From UMGS1696 sp964430105 (lineage in GTDB: Bacteria > Bacillota > Clostridia > Oscillospirales > CAG-272), in NCBI GenBank assembly GCA_964430105.1, contig CAYSEF010000014.1, forward strand, positions 1-40,546: DNA of 40,546 bases. Reading direction: 5' to 3'. This document shows positions 32,810 through 40,546 of this stretch, in pieces (within the stretch, counting starts at the first letter, position 1; each line of letters starts with the position of its first letter). The notes under the pieces were generated by a model. The model made no database searches. It was given only the letters and a program-made list of their open reading frames with translations, and was not told the DNA's origin. The position numbers and the translations under genes are program-made.

Positions 32810-33331
32810 ATGTTTATAGATTTGTCTGTTGAAGGTAATAGGATAGAAGTATTGCAGAAGCTATTGCGCTATCTTTCCTTTGTGTGGGATGAAAGTGCAT
32901 TGCGAATAACTGTAAGTGGAGATTATAATGAGGCTACAGCGGATGCAGTGCGAAAATTTCAAAGTATTGCAGGACTTCCGCTTACAGGAGTGACTGATCC
33001 TGCAACGTGGACGAAGCTGGTTGAAGCATATAATATCGAAAATCAAAAGAGAGTTCCGGTTATGATTAGACCAATCCCTAATGAACCGGATTATGTGACA
33101 GAATTTGCTGAACGGAGCGATACAGTGCTGATACTACAAATAATGCTCCGTGCGTTAGCTCTAAGATACGATTATCTTGACCTTCCGCCACTTTCGGGAG
33201 TTTATGGCTCAAAAACAGCAGATGCAGTTCGTTATTTTCAAGAGATAAACGGACTTGAAATCACAGGCAGAGCAGATGTAGAAACATGGAGGCGTATGAG
33301 CGAGGAATATAATATGCTTGTCGAGCAGTGA
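32810..33331 (+). CDS. Protein of two peptidoglycan-binding repeats, cortex-lysis cluster
   Basis: 173 residues from ATG 32810, with AAGGAG 5 nt upstream; a GTG at 32804 would overlap that site. Two PG_binding_1 repeats fill nearly the whole protein: ADAVRKFQSIAGLP (about 43-56) and ADAVRYFQEINGLE (about 136-149). There is no enzymatic domain and no signal peptide. The repeats are close in sequence to those of the preceding protein, which points to duplication within the locus. It probably binds cortex or spore peptidoglycan, either as a helper of the lytic protein or as a structural part. Confidence 0.75.
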   Translation: MFIDLSVEGNRIEVLQKLLRYLSFVWDESALRITVSGDYNEATADAVRKFQSIAGLPLTGVTDPATWTKLVEAYNIENQKRVPVMIRPIPNEPDYVTEFAERSDTVLILQIMLRALALRYDYLDLPPLSGVYGSKTADAVRYFQEINGLEITGRADVETWRRMSEEYNMLVEQ

Positions 33332-33339
33332 TTTAATAT

Positions 33340-33388
33340 AAAAAGAGCGTATTTTCCACGATATTATGGAGATTACGCCCTTTTTCTT
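33340..33388 (+). terminator. Terminator of the cortex-lysis cluster
   Basis: AAAAAGAGCGTA with TTTTCCA pairs imperfectly with TGGAGATTACGCCCTTTTT (GCGTA/TACGC and TCCA/TGGA helices), ending in T5. The following 33400-33494 is AT-rich, with three AGTGA-bearing copies (AAAAAGTGA-like) near 33418-33450 and no gene. Confidence 0.7.
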
Positions 33389-33502
33389 GTTGAAAGTCAA
33401 AGATTCTTTAATAAATCAAAAAAAAGTGAAAAAGTGAAATTTAGTGAGAAAAAACGAGAAAACATATAGCTAAATCGAAATAATTTTTTATCAAGGTCAA
33501 AT

Positions 33503-33519
33503 TTTGACTTTCTTTGACT
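33503..33519. promoter_or_regulatory. CtsR operator, upstream copy
   Basis: TTTGACT-TTC-TTTGACT: two heptads with 3-nt spacing, the reverse orientation of the CtsR box GGTCAAA-N3-GGTCAAA. It ends next to the -35 hexamer. A further GGTCAAA heptad lies at 33495-33501. Confidence 0.85.
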
Positions 33520-33548
33520 TTGACCTTTCCTGACTTATGCTGTATAAT
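33520..33548 (+). promoter_or_regulatory. Promoter of the ctsR operon
   Basis: TTGACC (33520-33525), 17 nt, TATAAT (33543-33548). It is bracketed by the two CtsR boxes. Confidence 0.85.
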
Positions 33549-33562
33549 ATAGGCACAATGAA

Positions 33563-33579
33563 GGTCAAAGATAGTCAAA
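33563..33579 (+). promoter_or_regulatory. CtsR operator, downstream copy
   Basis: GGTCAAA-GAT-AGTCAAA: one mismatch from the consensus tandem heptad. It lies directly after the predicted transcription start, 4 nt before the ribosome binding site AAAAGGAG. Confidence 0.92.
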
Positions 33580-33598
33580 GACAAAAGGAGATGATGAA

Positions 33599-34051
33599 GT
33601 GACATTATCAGAAAGTATAGCGAGATTGATCGAGGAAATGCTTGAGCAGGGCGGTGGAAGCGCAGAAGTCAAGCGAAACGATCTAGCCGCAAAGCTTGGG
33701 TGTGTACCGAGTCAGATCAACTACGTTATAACATCAAGATTTACACCGGAACGTGGTTATGTTACAGAAAGTCGCCGTGGTGGTGGCGGATATATACGCA
33801 TCGTTCGAGTGCAAATGACAAAAAATCAATACCTTATGCACTTCTTCCATGCGATAGGTGATTCTATCGGAGAGAATGAAGCTAAGGCGTATCTGAAAAA
33901 TCTAATGGAGCATGGATTGATGACAGAACGAGAAGCAAGAATATCTGCTCAGGCAATGTCTCAGGCTTCACTGGAAAAATGTCCTACCGACAAAAGAGAT
34001 GCAGTAAGAGCAGATATGCTCAGGCAGATAATAATGCTGCTTATGATGTAA
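33599..34051 (+). CDS. ctsR: CtsR, transcriptional repressor of class III heat-shock genes
   Basis: 150 residues from a GTG start (AAAAGGAG 8 nt upstream; the ATGs at 33591 and 33594 are out of frame). The winged-helix DNA-binding domain includes LAAKLGCVPSQINYVITSRF (about 30-49) and the beta-wing RRGGGGYIRI (about 60-69), whose Gly-rich tip is the known heat sensor and operator contact. The C-terminal dimer region with the target of McsB follows. It represses its own operon through the boxes upstream and is inactivated by McsB during heat stress. Confidence 0.96.
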   Translation: MTLSESIARLIEEMLEQGGGSAEVKRNDLAAKLGCVPSQINYVITSRFTPERGYVTESRRGGGGYIRIVRVQMTKNQYLMHFFHAIGDSIGENEAKAYLKNLMEHGLMTEREARISAQAMSQASLEKCPTDKRDAVRADMLRQIIMLLMM

Positions 34052-34131
34052 ACCGAAATCGGTAAGCATCAAACAAAAACCTAACCAAATTATTTTGAAT
34101 AAAATTTTGTAAACATACGGAGGAATATATT

Positions 34132-34698
34132 ATGCTTTGCGAAAGATGTAAGAAAAATGAAGCTACATTCTATTATCATGAAAACGTAAACGGTAACGAA
34201 AAGACCTATCACCTTTGCTCAGAATGTGCAGGTGAAATGGAAAAGAGCGGTGAGCTTGATTATAGCGATTTCGATAAGAATTTTGAAAACCTCGATTCAT
34301 TCTTCGGAGATCCGTTCAAGTCGATGAACAATCTTCTTGCAGGATTCTTTGGTACAGGCACACCTAAGCAGATCACTTCATCTGCCGAAAAGAAGTGCCC
34401 CGATTGTGGAATGTCAATCAGAGAATTTGCCGCAAACGGTATGGCAGGTTGTCCGAAATGCTATGAAACCTTCTCTAAGGAGCTTGAACCTACTATAACC
34501 AAGATACATGGCAGATCAGCACATAACGGACGTGTGCCTGCTAAATTCAGAGAAAAGGCTTCTATGAAGAAGAAAATCGAATCACTCGAAGCAGAACAGC
34601 GTGAAGCTATCGCAAACGAGAATTACGAAAGAGCTGCTGAAATTCGAGATGAGCTGAAAAAACTTCGTGAAACGAATACCGAAAACAGTGCCGAATAA
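34132..34698 (+). CDS. mcsA: McsA, activator of the protein arginine kinase McsB
   Basis: 188 residues. Two zinc-binding modules: MLCERCKKNEATF with HLCSECAGEM (about 1-36), and KCPDCGMSIREF with GCPKCYETF (about 86-113). The C-terminal UVR motif (SLEAEQREAIANENYERAAE, about 148-167) is the type that docks on ClpC or other partners. Second gene of the ctsR operon, as in Bacillus; GGAGG lies 9 nt before the ATG. Confidence 0.95.
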   Translation: MLCERCKKNEATFYYHENVNGNEKTYHLCSECAGEMEKSGELDYSDFDKNFENLDSFFGDPFKSMNNLLAGFFGTGTPKQITSSAEKKCPDCGMSIREFAANGMAGCPKCYETFSKELEPTITKIHGRSAHNGRVPAKFREKASMKKKIESLEAEQREAIANENYERAAEIRDELKKLRETNTENSAE

Positions 34699-34745
34699 GA
34701 TATATAATAATGTAGAGTTTTTATTAACGATAAGGAGAAAGTTTT

Positions 34746-35765
34746 ATGTGGTATAACAATAAAGGTAAAGATAATAACGTAGTGCTCAGCTCTCGTGTAA
34801 GACTTGCGAGAAATATCGCCGGATATCCTTTCCCCGATAAGCTGAATGCAGAACAGGCAAATGAAATCATCGGAAAGATAAAGTCGATATTTGAAGATAA
34901 AGATGGTTGGGAATTCATTGATTTCACTTCATTGAAGCCTGTTGACAAAGCGGCAATGCTTGAAAAGCATATCATAAGTCGTGAATTCGCTGAAAAGAAC
35001 GCACCGTCCGCACTCATCAAGAACGAAGAAAAATCCGTTTATATTATGCTTATGGAGGAGGATCACCTCAGACTCCAGTGTATTACAGCGGGAATGGACG
35101 TAAAGACAGCGGCAGATGCTGTGTTTGAAGCTGAAGATATGATCGACGAAGCAGTTGAACTGGCATTTAGCGAACAGTATGGATATATCACACATTGTCC
35201 GACAAATCTTGGTACCGGTATGAGAGCATCGGTTATGCTTCATCTCCCTGCATATACAAAATATGGCGGAATTCGAGCGCTCTCAATGCAGCTTTCAAAG
35301 CTTGGTATGACTATCCGCGGAATGAATGGTGAGGGTTCTGCTCCGTCAGCACATCTATACCAGATATCAAATGAAGTGACACTCGGTTCGTCTGAGGATG
35401 AAACGATAGCTAAGCTTAATGAGGTAGTTGGAAAGATCGCTGCAAAGGAATGGGAACTGCGTGAAAAGCTTGATGAAGCTCAAAGGGAAGAACTTACTGA
35501 CCGTGCAATGAGAGATTATGGCATACTTCGCTACGCAAGAAAGCTTAATGCAGGAGAGATCGTGGCAATGTATTCCGAACTTCGTCTTGCCGCTTCCATG
35601 AAGCTTGTAAATGTTCCTACAGAAAAGCTTGATGAAATGTTTTTCACAACAATGCCAAATACTTTGATAGCTGAAAACGGAGAAGCAAGAGCGGTACAGG
35701 TTAGAGATAAAATGAGAGCGGAGAAGATAAGAAAAATTCTCAGCGATATAGAGATAAACGCATAA
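34746..35765 (+). CDS. mcsB: McsB, protein arginine kinase
   Basis: 339 residues, ATP:guanido phosphotransferase fold. It phosphorylates arginines in CtsR and in proteins destined for ClpCP. Motifs: SSRVRLARNI (about 16-25, nucleotide contact), MEEDHLRLQ (about 102-110), and CPTNLGTGMRASVMLHLP (about 151-168) with the catalytic-loop Cys. The second motif usually reads NEEDH; here Met replaces the Asn. It is about 20 residues shorter than the Bacillus protein. AGGAGA precedes the ATG, 47 nt after mcsA. Confidence 0.95.
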   Translation: MWYNNKGKDNNVVLSSRVRLARNIAGYPFPDKLNAEQANEIIGKIKSIFEDKDGWEFIDFTSLKPVDKAAMLEKHIISREFAEKNAPSALIKNEEKSVYIMLMEEDHLRLQCITAGMDVKTAADAVFEAEDMIDEAVELAFSEQYGYITHCPTNLGTGMRASVMLHLPAYTKYGGIRALSMQLSKLGMTIRGMNGEGSAPSAHLYQISNEVTLGSSEDETIAKLNEVVGKIAAKEWELREKLDEAQREELTDRAMRDYGILRYARKLNAGEIVAMYSELRLAASMKLVNVPTEKLDEMFFTTMPNTLIAENGEARAVQVRDKMRAEKIRKILSDIEINA

Positions 35766-35786
35766 TAGAAGCAATACGAATAAACA

Positions 35787-35841
35787 CAGCGCAGAACGCA
35801 TATAATAATACAATATTGAATAAAATTGATATAATGCGCTG
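35787..35841. repeat. 7-bp inverted repeat between mcsB and clpC
   Basis: CAGCGCA (35787-35793) and TGCGCTG (35835-35841) flank a 41-nt AT-only stretch that contains TATAAT sequences. It may form a weak hairpin in the operon mRNA or mark an internal promoter, but no good -35 is seen. Confidence 0.35.
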
Positions 35842-35871
35842 AAAACGAACCGTATAAGGAGGACTACACAA

Positions 35872-38313
35872 ATGAAGATAGGATTTACTAAGAAAGCACA
35901 AAATGCACTTAACAGAGCTTTGTATGTTGCATCTGAAATGGGACATACCTGCGTGGGAAGTGAACATCTATTACTCGGACTTTTGGCAGAAAAAGACGGA
36001 ATTGCAGCAAAGGTTCTTGAGGAAAGAGGAGTAACATATGATAAAATCAGACAGATGATAGAGGATAATGTTGGTGTTGGTCAATACTCAAATCTGTCGG
36101 CAGCTGATATCACTCCAAGAACAAAGAAGATCATTGAATTATCTGCGAGTGTCGCTGTTTCAATGGGCAATGGATATATCGGTACGGAACATCTCCTTCT
36201 TGCAATGTGCGATGAAAGCGAATGCTTCGCTGTAAAGCTTATCACCGAATCAGGTGTTTCTACTTCAGATGTAAAGCGCGATGTCCTCTCGTATTTTGGT
36301 GGCGATACAAAGGAAGCCGGCAGTGCTGCAAATAATCAGAAGAAGTCGGATGAAGGCTTAAAAGATGCACCGACACTGAGTCAGTATGGCAGAAATCTTT
36401 GCAAGATGGCAAAAGAAGGAAAGATTGACCCGATTATCGGACGTGATAATGAAACAGGAAGAGTTATTCAAATACTTTCCAGACGTACAAAGAATAATCC
36501 ATGCCTTATTGGCGAACCCGGTGTTGGTAAAACAGCAGTAGTAGAAGGTCTTGCACAGCGAATTGTAGACGGAAGCGTTCCTGAAACTCTGCGTGATAAA
36601 GTAATAGTAACTCTTGATATTTCTTCAATGATAGCAGGTGCAAAATACCGTGGCGAATTTGAGGAAAGAATGAAGAATGTCATGGATGAGGTACGCAAAA
36701 ATCCGCAGATTGTGCTTTTTATCGATGAAATACACACGATTATCGGTGCAGGCGGAGCAGAAGGTGCTGTTGATGCGGCAAACATACTTAAGCCGGCATT
36801 GGCAAGAGGTGAAATGCAGGTCATAGGCGCAACTACTATAGATGAATATCGTAAGCATATAGAAAAGGATGCCGCACTCGAAAGAAGATTCCAGTCTGTG
36901 ATGGTAGGCGAACCTACACCTGAAGAAGCAGAGCAGATATTGTTCGGACTTCGTGATAAATACGAAGCACATCATAAGCTGAAGATATCCGATGATGCAA
37001 TAAAAGCGGCTGTACAACTGTCAGTTCGTTATATAAGCGACAGATATCTCCCCGATAAAGCTATAGACCTTATTGATGAAGCTGCAAGTAAGAAGCGTAT
37101 TGATTCCTTCACAACACCGCCGGATGTTCGTGAGATCGAAGAAAAGCTGAAATCCATTACAGCAGAAAAGGAAGAAGCGATACTTGGTGAAGATTATGAA
37201 GGAGCGGCAAAGCTCAGAGATGAAGAAAAACGTCTTACAGAGGAGCTGAATCAGAAGAAGGGTAACGCAGGCATGGTTCCTGATAAGCTTGTGATCGATG
37301 AGAGCGATATTGCAGATATTGTTACAAGTTGGACAGGAATTCCGGTAAAGAAGCTTGCTGAAGAAGAAGGCGAACGACTGCTCAATCTTGAAAATATCCT
37401 TAAATCTCGTGTTATAGGACAGGATGAAGCTGTTGAAGCCGTCGCAAGAGCAATCAGACGTGGTAGAATGGGACTTAAAGATCCGAAACGTCCGACAGGT
37501 TCGTTTATATTCCTTGGCCCGACAGGTGTTGGTAAAACAGAGCTTTGCAAGGTTCTTGCAGATGTAATGTTTGGCGACGAAAATGCAATGATACGTGTTG
37601 ATATGTCCGAATATATGGAAAAGCACAGTGTATCTAAGATGATAGGCTCACCTCCGGGATATGTTGGCTATGATGAAGGCGGTCAGCTTACCGAAAAGAT
37701 TCGTCGTCATCCATACTCGGTAGTTTTGTTTGACGAAATCGAAAAAGCGCATCCCGATGTATTCAATATTCTGCTACAGATACTTGAAGATGGTATTCTC
37801 ACCGATGCACAGGGAAGACGTGTTGACTTCAAGAATACTATCATAATCATGACATCGAATGTAGGTGCGGGCAGTATCACAGAGCCGAAAAAGCTGGGAT
37901 TCCTTGATGCTGTAAATTCTCGTGAAGCCGAGCAGGATAAGATGAAGTCCGACGTTATGGATGCACTAAAGCATACCTTCAAGCCTGAATTTCTCAACAG
38001 AGTTGATGAGATCATAATGTTCAATAAGCTCACCGACGAAGATATAGAAAAAATTGCAACTATCATGCTGCGTGAGGTTGAAAGCAGAATCAACGCACTT
38101 GATATAAATATAAAATTCAGTGATGAGGTCGTTTCTTCTCTTGCAAAAGAAGGCTTCGATCCTGTTTACGGTGCACGTCCTCTAAGAAGAGCAATAGTGC
38201 GTAGAGTAGAGGATTCATTCTCAGAGGCAATGCTGAGAGGTGAGATCAAAGCAGGTGACAGTGTTGAAGCGGTTCTTGAAGACGGAAAGATCGCATACAA
38301 AGAAGTCGCATAA
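35872..38313 (+). CDS. clpC: ClpC, ATP-dependent unfoldase of the ClpCP protease
   Basis: 813-residue Hsp100 AAA+ protein. N-domain repeats (about 1-145) bind adaptors. AAA-1 has Walker A GEPGVGKTAVVEGLA (about 211-225) and Walker B VLFIDEIHTI (about 282-291). The middle domain holds a UVR-like coiled coil (DYEGAAKLRDEEKRLTEELN). AAA-2 has Walker A GPTGVGKTELCKVLA (about 549-563). The ClpP-docking loop is KKLGFLDA (about 674), LGF in place of the VGF of Bacillus ClpC, so pairing with ClpP is expected. AAGGAGG precedes the ATG. It is the last gene of the CtsR operon. Confidence 0.97.
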   Translation: MKIGFTKKAQNALNRALYVASEMGHTCVGSEHLLLGLLAEKDGIAAKVLEERGVTYDKIRQMIEDNVGVGQYSNLSAADITPRTKKIIELSASVAVSMGNGYIGTEHLLLAMCDESECFAVKLITESGVSTSDVKRDVLSYFGGDTKEAGSAANNQKKSDEGLKDAPTLSQYGRNLCKMAKEGKIDPIIGRDNETGRVIQILSRRTKNNPCLIGEPGVGKTAVVEGLAQRIVDGSVPETLRDKVIVTLDISSMIAGAKYRGEFEERMKNVMDEVRKNPQIVLFIDEIHTIIGAGGAEGAVDAANILKPALARGEMQVIGATTIDEYRKHIEKDAALERRFQSVMVGEPTPEEAEQILFGLRDKYEAHHKLKISDDAIKAAVQLSVRYISDRYLPDKAIDLIDEAASKKRIDSFTTPPDVREIEEKLKSITAEKEEAILGEDYEGAAKLRDEEKRLTEELNQKKGNAGMVPDKLVIDESDIADIVTSWTGIPVKKLAEEEGERLLNLENILKSRVIGQDEAVEAVARAIRRGRMGLKDPKRPTGSFIFLGPTGVGKTELCKVLADVMFGDENAMIRVDMSEYMEKHSVSKMIGSPPGYVGYDEGGQLTEKIRRHPYSVVLFDEIEKAHPDVFNILLQILEDGILTDAQGRRVDFKNTIIIMTSNVGAGSITEPKKLGFLDAVNSREAEQDKMKSDVMDALKHTFKPEFLNRVDEIIMFNKLTDEDIEKIATIMLREVESRINALDINIKFSDEVVSSLAKEGFDPVYGARPLRRAIVRRVEDSFSEAMLRGEIKAGDSVEAVLEDGKIAYKEVA

Positions 38314-38327
38314 AATATAATAAACAG

Positions 38328-38380
38328 AGAATGGCTGTTGCATTTCGGAGAATTTTCCCCGGTGCAGCAGCCATTTTTCT
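38328..38380. terminator. Two-way terminator between clpC and dapA
   Basis: ATGGCTGTTGCA (38331-38342) pairs with TGCAGCAGCCAT (38363-38374, one G-U), followed by T5. Confidence 0.85.
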
Positions 38381-39275
38381 ATATAAGTCCGAGTTTTGCC
38401 ATTTCTCTGGCTAAATTTGCTCGTTTTTCTTCACAAAGCTGTGTAAGTGGAAGTCTCATTGCGTCATTGCATAGTCCCATCATTGAACACGCACACTTCA
38501 CCGGAATAGGATTAACCTCCGAAAACAGTGCGTGTATCAGTGTGTTTAGCCTTAACTGCTGTTTCCTTGCAAGGTGAATATTGCCACCGAGAAAATTTCG
38601 GCAAAGCTCTGCGGTTTCGTGTGGCATTATGTTTGCGAGTACGGATATTACACCTCTACCCCCAACAGAGAGTGTTGGTATTATCATTTCGTCGTTCCCG
38701 CTATATACAGCAAATGCTTCATCGGCAAATTCCGCACAGATATCAGTGATAGCAGAAATATTTCCGGAGGCTTCTTTGACTGCTACAATGTTGTCAAGCT
38801 CTGCAAGCTTTCGATAAACCGACAAAGGAATAGACATTCCTGTGCGACTTGGAACAGTGTAAAGTATTATCGGTACAGATGAAGCTTCTGCGATTTTTGA
38901 AAAATGTGCGATAAGTCCTTCGTTTGAAGTTTTGTTGTAGTACGGCGTAACGACAAGAAGTGCATCAGCCCCGCATTGACAGGCATCATGTGCGAGCTTT
39001 GCAGAATATTTTGTGTCATTTGTGCCAACTCCTGTGATGAGCGGGACACGTCCATGAATAGCCTTTACGGAATACTCGATAAATGAGATACGCTCCTCAT
39101 GTGTGAGTGTAGACGATTCACCGGTTGTTCCTGAAATAACTATAGCATCGATACCGGAGGATATTTGAAATTCGATAAGCTTTGATAATGCGGTATAATC
39201 TATTGCACCATCATCAGTAAAAGGCGTGACAAGTGCGGTTGCGACTCCTTCAAAAGGAAGTATTTTCTCTCCCAT
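38379..39275 (-). CDS. dapA: 4-hydroxy-tetrahydrodipicolinate synthase
   Basis: 298 residues from ATG 39275 (MGEKILPFEGVATALVTPF), which has GAGGT upstream; the frame is open for 12 further codons, which are not conserved. It condenses pyruvate with aspartate semialdehyde, the first step to diaminopimelate, lysine and, in spores, dipicolinate. Motifs: SGTTGESSTLTHEE (about 44-57), YYNK and LYTVPSRTG (Tyr about 135), and Schiff-base Lys in VAVKEASGN (about 163). It is transcribed towards clpC. Confidence 0.96.
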   Translation of the reverse strand: MGEKILPFEGVATALVTPFTDDGAIDYTALSKLIEFQISSGIDAIVISGTTGESSTLTHEERISFIEYSVKAIHGRVPLITGVGTNDTKYSAKLAHDACQCGADALLVVTPYYNKTSNEGLIAHFSKIAEASSVPIILYTVPSRTGMSIPLSVYRKLAELDNIVAVKEASGNISAITDICAEFADEAFAVYSGNDEMIIPTLSVGGRGVISVLANIMPHETAELCRNFLGGNIHLARKQQLRLNTLIHALFSEVNPIPVKCACSMMGLCNDAMRLPLTQLCEEKRANLAREMAKLGLI

Positions 39276-39461
39276 GATAATAACCTCAAGAAAATAAATG
39301 CATGATCCCATGAAAAAAGATTGAAAACTTTCGCTTTATGTATTATAATATATAGAGTTACTTTGAAAGAATAAAGAATAAAGAATGATATAAGCAATCG
39401 GGATTCAATAACAATATATGCCGGACGCTGTATTTGTTTCATCCCGAAAACGGAGAAAAGC

Positions 39462-40546
39462 ATGATAAAAAATAACCTTCCTGAGACTGAGCTTCGTCTA
39501 TCGGATTTTTACTATGATCTGCCGGAAGAAAGAATCGCACAAACACCTGTTGAACCGCGAGATTCTTCACGCTTGATGGTGCTTCATCGTGAAACGGGCG
39601 AAATCGAACATAAAATATTCCGTGATATTATCGATTACATTCAGCCGGGGGATACCTTGGTTGTAAACGATACACGAGTTATTCCTGCAAGAATTATCGG
39701 ACACCGAAAATATCGCTTTGATGAACAGCTTGGTAAGCGAGTAGAAACAGAATCAACTGCACCTGTTGAACTGCTTCTTCTGAAACAGCGTGAAAATGAC
39801 GTTTGGGAAACTTTGGCAGGCCCCGGAAAGCGTGCAAAACCCGGTGATGTTATTGAATTTGGCGATGGAATACTTGAAGCACACGTCATGGAGGTCATCG
39901 AAGGTGGTTGCCGTGTTGTAAAACTTGTCGTAAATCATGGCGCAGACAATGTTTTTGCGGCACTTGATCTTCTCGGTGCAATGCCACTTCCGCCATATAT
40001 AACACATAAGCTTGAAAATCCCGAGAGATATCAGACTGTATATTCTCGTACATTGGGTTCAGCCGCAGCTCCAACGGCAGGTCTTCATTTTACAAATGAG
40101 CTTCTCAAAAAGATAGAAGAAAAAGGCTGTAAAATCGTTCCTGTGCTTCTTCATGTGGGACTTGGAACATTCAGACCTGTCAAAGAAGATAAGATTGCTG
40201 ACCATGAAATGCATTCGGAATATATTCGTGTGACTGAGGAATCAGCAAAAATAATCAACGAAAGACGTGCGGCAGGAGGAAGAATCATAGCAGTCGGAAC
40301 AACATCTTGTCGTGTGCTTGAATCTGCATCTGATGAAAATGGCATTTTGCACCCGGTTGATACAGATACAGGAATATTTATTTTCCCGGGATATAAATTC
40401 AAGATGGTCGATGCTCTCATCACAAACTTCCACCTTCCCGAAAGTACGCTGTTGATGCTCGTATCAGCGTTGTCTGACAGGGAAACAATCATGAAGGCAT
40501 ACAAAAAAGCAGTTGAGATGGAATACAGATTCTTCTCATTCGGCGA
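39462..40546 (+). CDS. queA: QueA, SAM:tRNA ribosyltransferase-isomerase (3' end outside window)
   Basis: At least 361 residues, open at the window end. It adds the cyclopentene ring precursor to preQ1 in tRNA, making epoxyqueuosine. The start MIKNNLPETELRLSDFYYDL and PEERIAQTPVEPRDSSRLMV is typical, as are LVVNDTRVIPARI (about 66-78), GLHFTNELL and VGLGTFRPV near the middle, and the terminal EMEYRFFSFG that normally stands about ten residues before the end. Thus only a few codons are missing. GGAG lies 6 nt before the ATG. A tgt gene would be expected to follow. Confidence 0.95.
   Translation, partial: MIKNNLPETELRLSDFYYDLPEERIAQTPVEPRDSSRLMVLHRETGEIEHKIFRDIIDYIQPGDTLVVNDTRVIPARIIGHRKYRFDEQLGKRVETESTAPVELLLLKQRENDVWETLAGPGKRAKPGDVIEFGDGILEAHVMEVIEGGCRVVKLVVNHGADNVFAALDLLGAMPLPPYITHKLENPERYQTVYSRTLGSAAAPTAGLHFTNELLKKIEEKGCKIVPVLLHVGLGTFRPVKEDKIADHEMHSEYIRVTEESAKIINERRAAGGRIIAVGTTSCRVLESASDENGILHPVDTDTGIFIFPGYKFKMVDALITNFHLPESTLLMLVSALSDRETIMKAYKKAVEMEYRFFSFG

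Noticed and set aside
33418..33450. Three AAAGTGA-like copies as a CRISPR-like or iteron array
   Set aside because: The units are very short, unevenly spaced and AT-rich, consistent with low-complexity intergenic DNA.
35956..38093. Several long open frames antisense to clpC
   Set aside because: They are shadows of the clpC codon pattern; clpC itself has complete domains and a ribosome binding site.

Overview
The window looks like the chromosome of a low-to-mid GC, endospore-forming, Gram-positive anaerobe of the Clostridia, most likely a Ruminococcaceae/Oscillospirales-type gut organism. The evidence is a spoIIAA-spoIIAB-sigF operon, a SleC-like cortex-lysis cluster, a clostridial AbrB with a zinc-ribbon tail, a CtsR-McsA-McsB-ClpC operon, a T-box before thrS, RNase J and a pyrophosphate-type phosphofructokinase. 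This placement is inferred from gene content only. Two 100-N runs show that the sequence is a scaffold of draft contigs; their flanks repeat each other, so both gaps may be artificial.

Layout. 1-3.7 kb: 3' end of a tRNA-Gln gene, a phosphofructokinase gene on the minus strand, the forespore sigma-F operon, and a small lipoprotein gene. 3.8-9.9 kb: polA, then a minus-strand copA-copZ copper export pair and a histidine phosphatase gene. 10-15.2 kb: a lepA-hemW-hydroxyacid dehydrogenase operon, then fabH behind its own promoter and a dyad. 15.3-20.5 kb, minus strand: a rnj - Dabb protein - U32 peptidase - uppP series. It is preceded by a roughly 300-nt, strongly structured RNA that I cannot assign to a known family, then a small membrane protein gene. 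20.8-30.7 kb: abrB, thrS with its T-box, a Gfo/Idh/MocA oxidoreductase, cinA, and a minus-strand set of a radical SAM enzyme, nicotinate phosphoribosyltransferase, thiI and a class I glutamine amidotransferase-like hydrolase. 30.9-33.3 kb: three genes that together resemble a spore cortex-lytic SleC protein divided over separate reading frames, with five peptidoglycan-binding repeats. 33.5-38.3 kb: the CtsR heat-shock operon with two CtsR boxes bracketing its promoter. 38.4-40.5 kb: dapA, and queA cut by the window end.

Most of the genes are core housekeeping genes separated by two-way terminators. The parts I find least ordinary are the structured RNA before rnj, the split SleC-like locus, and several unassigned inverted repeats placed on promoters (before the phosphofructokinase gene, copA and fabH).
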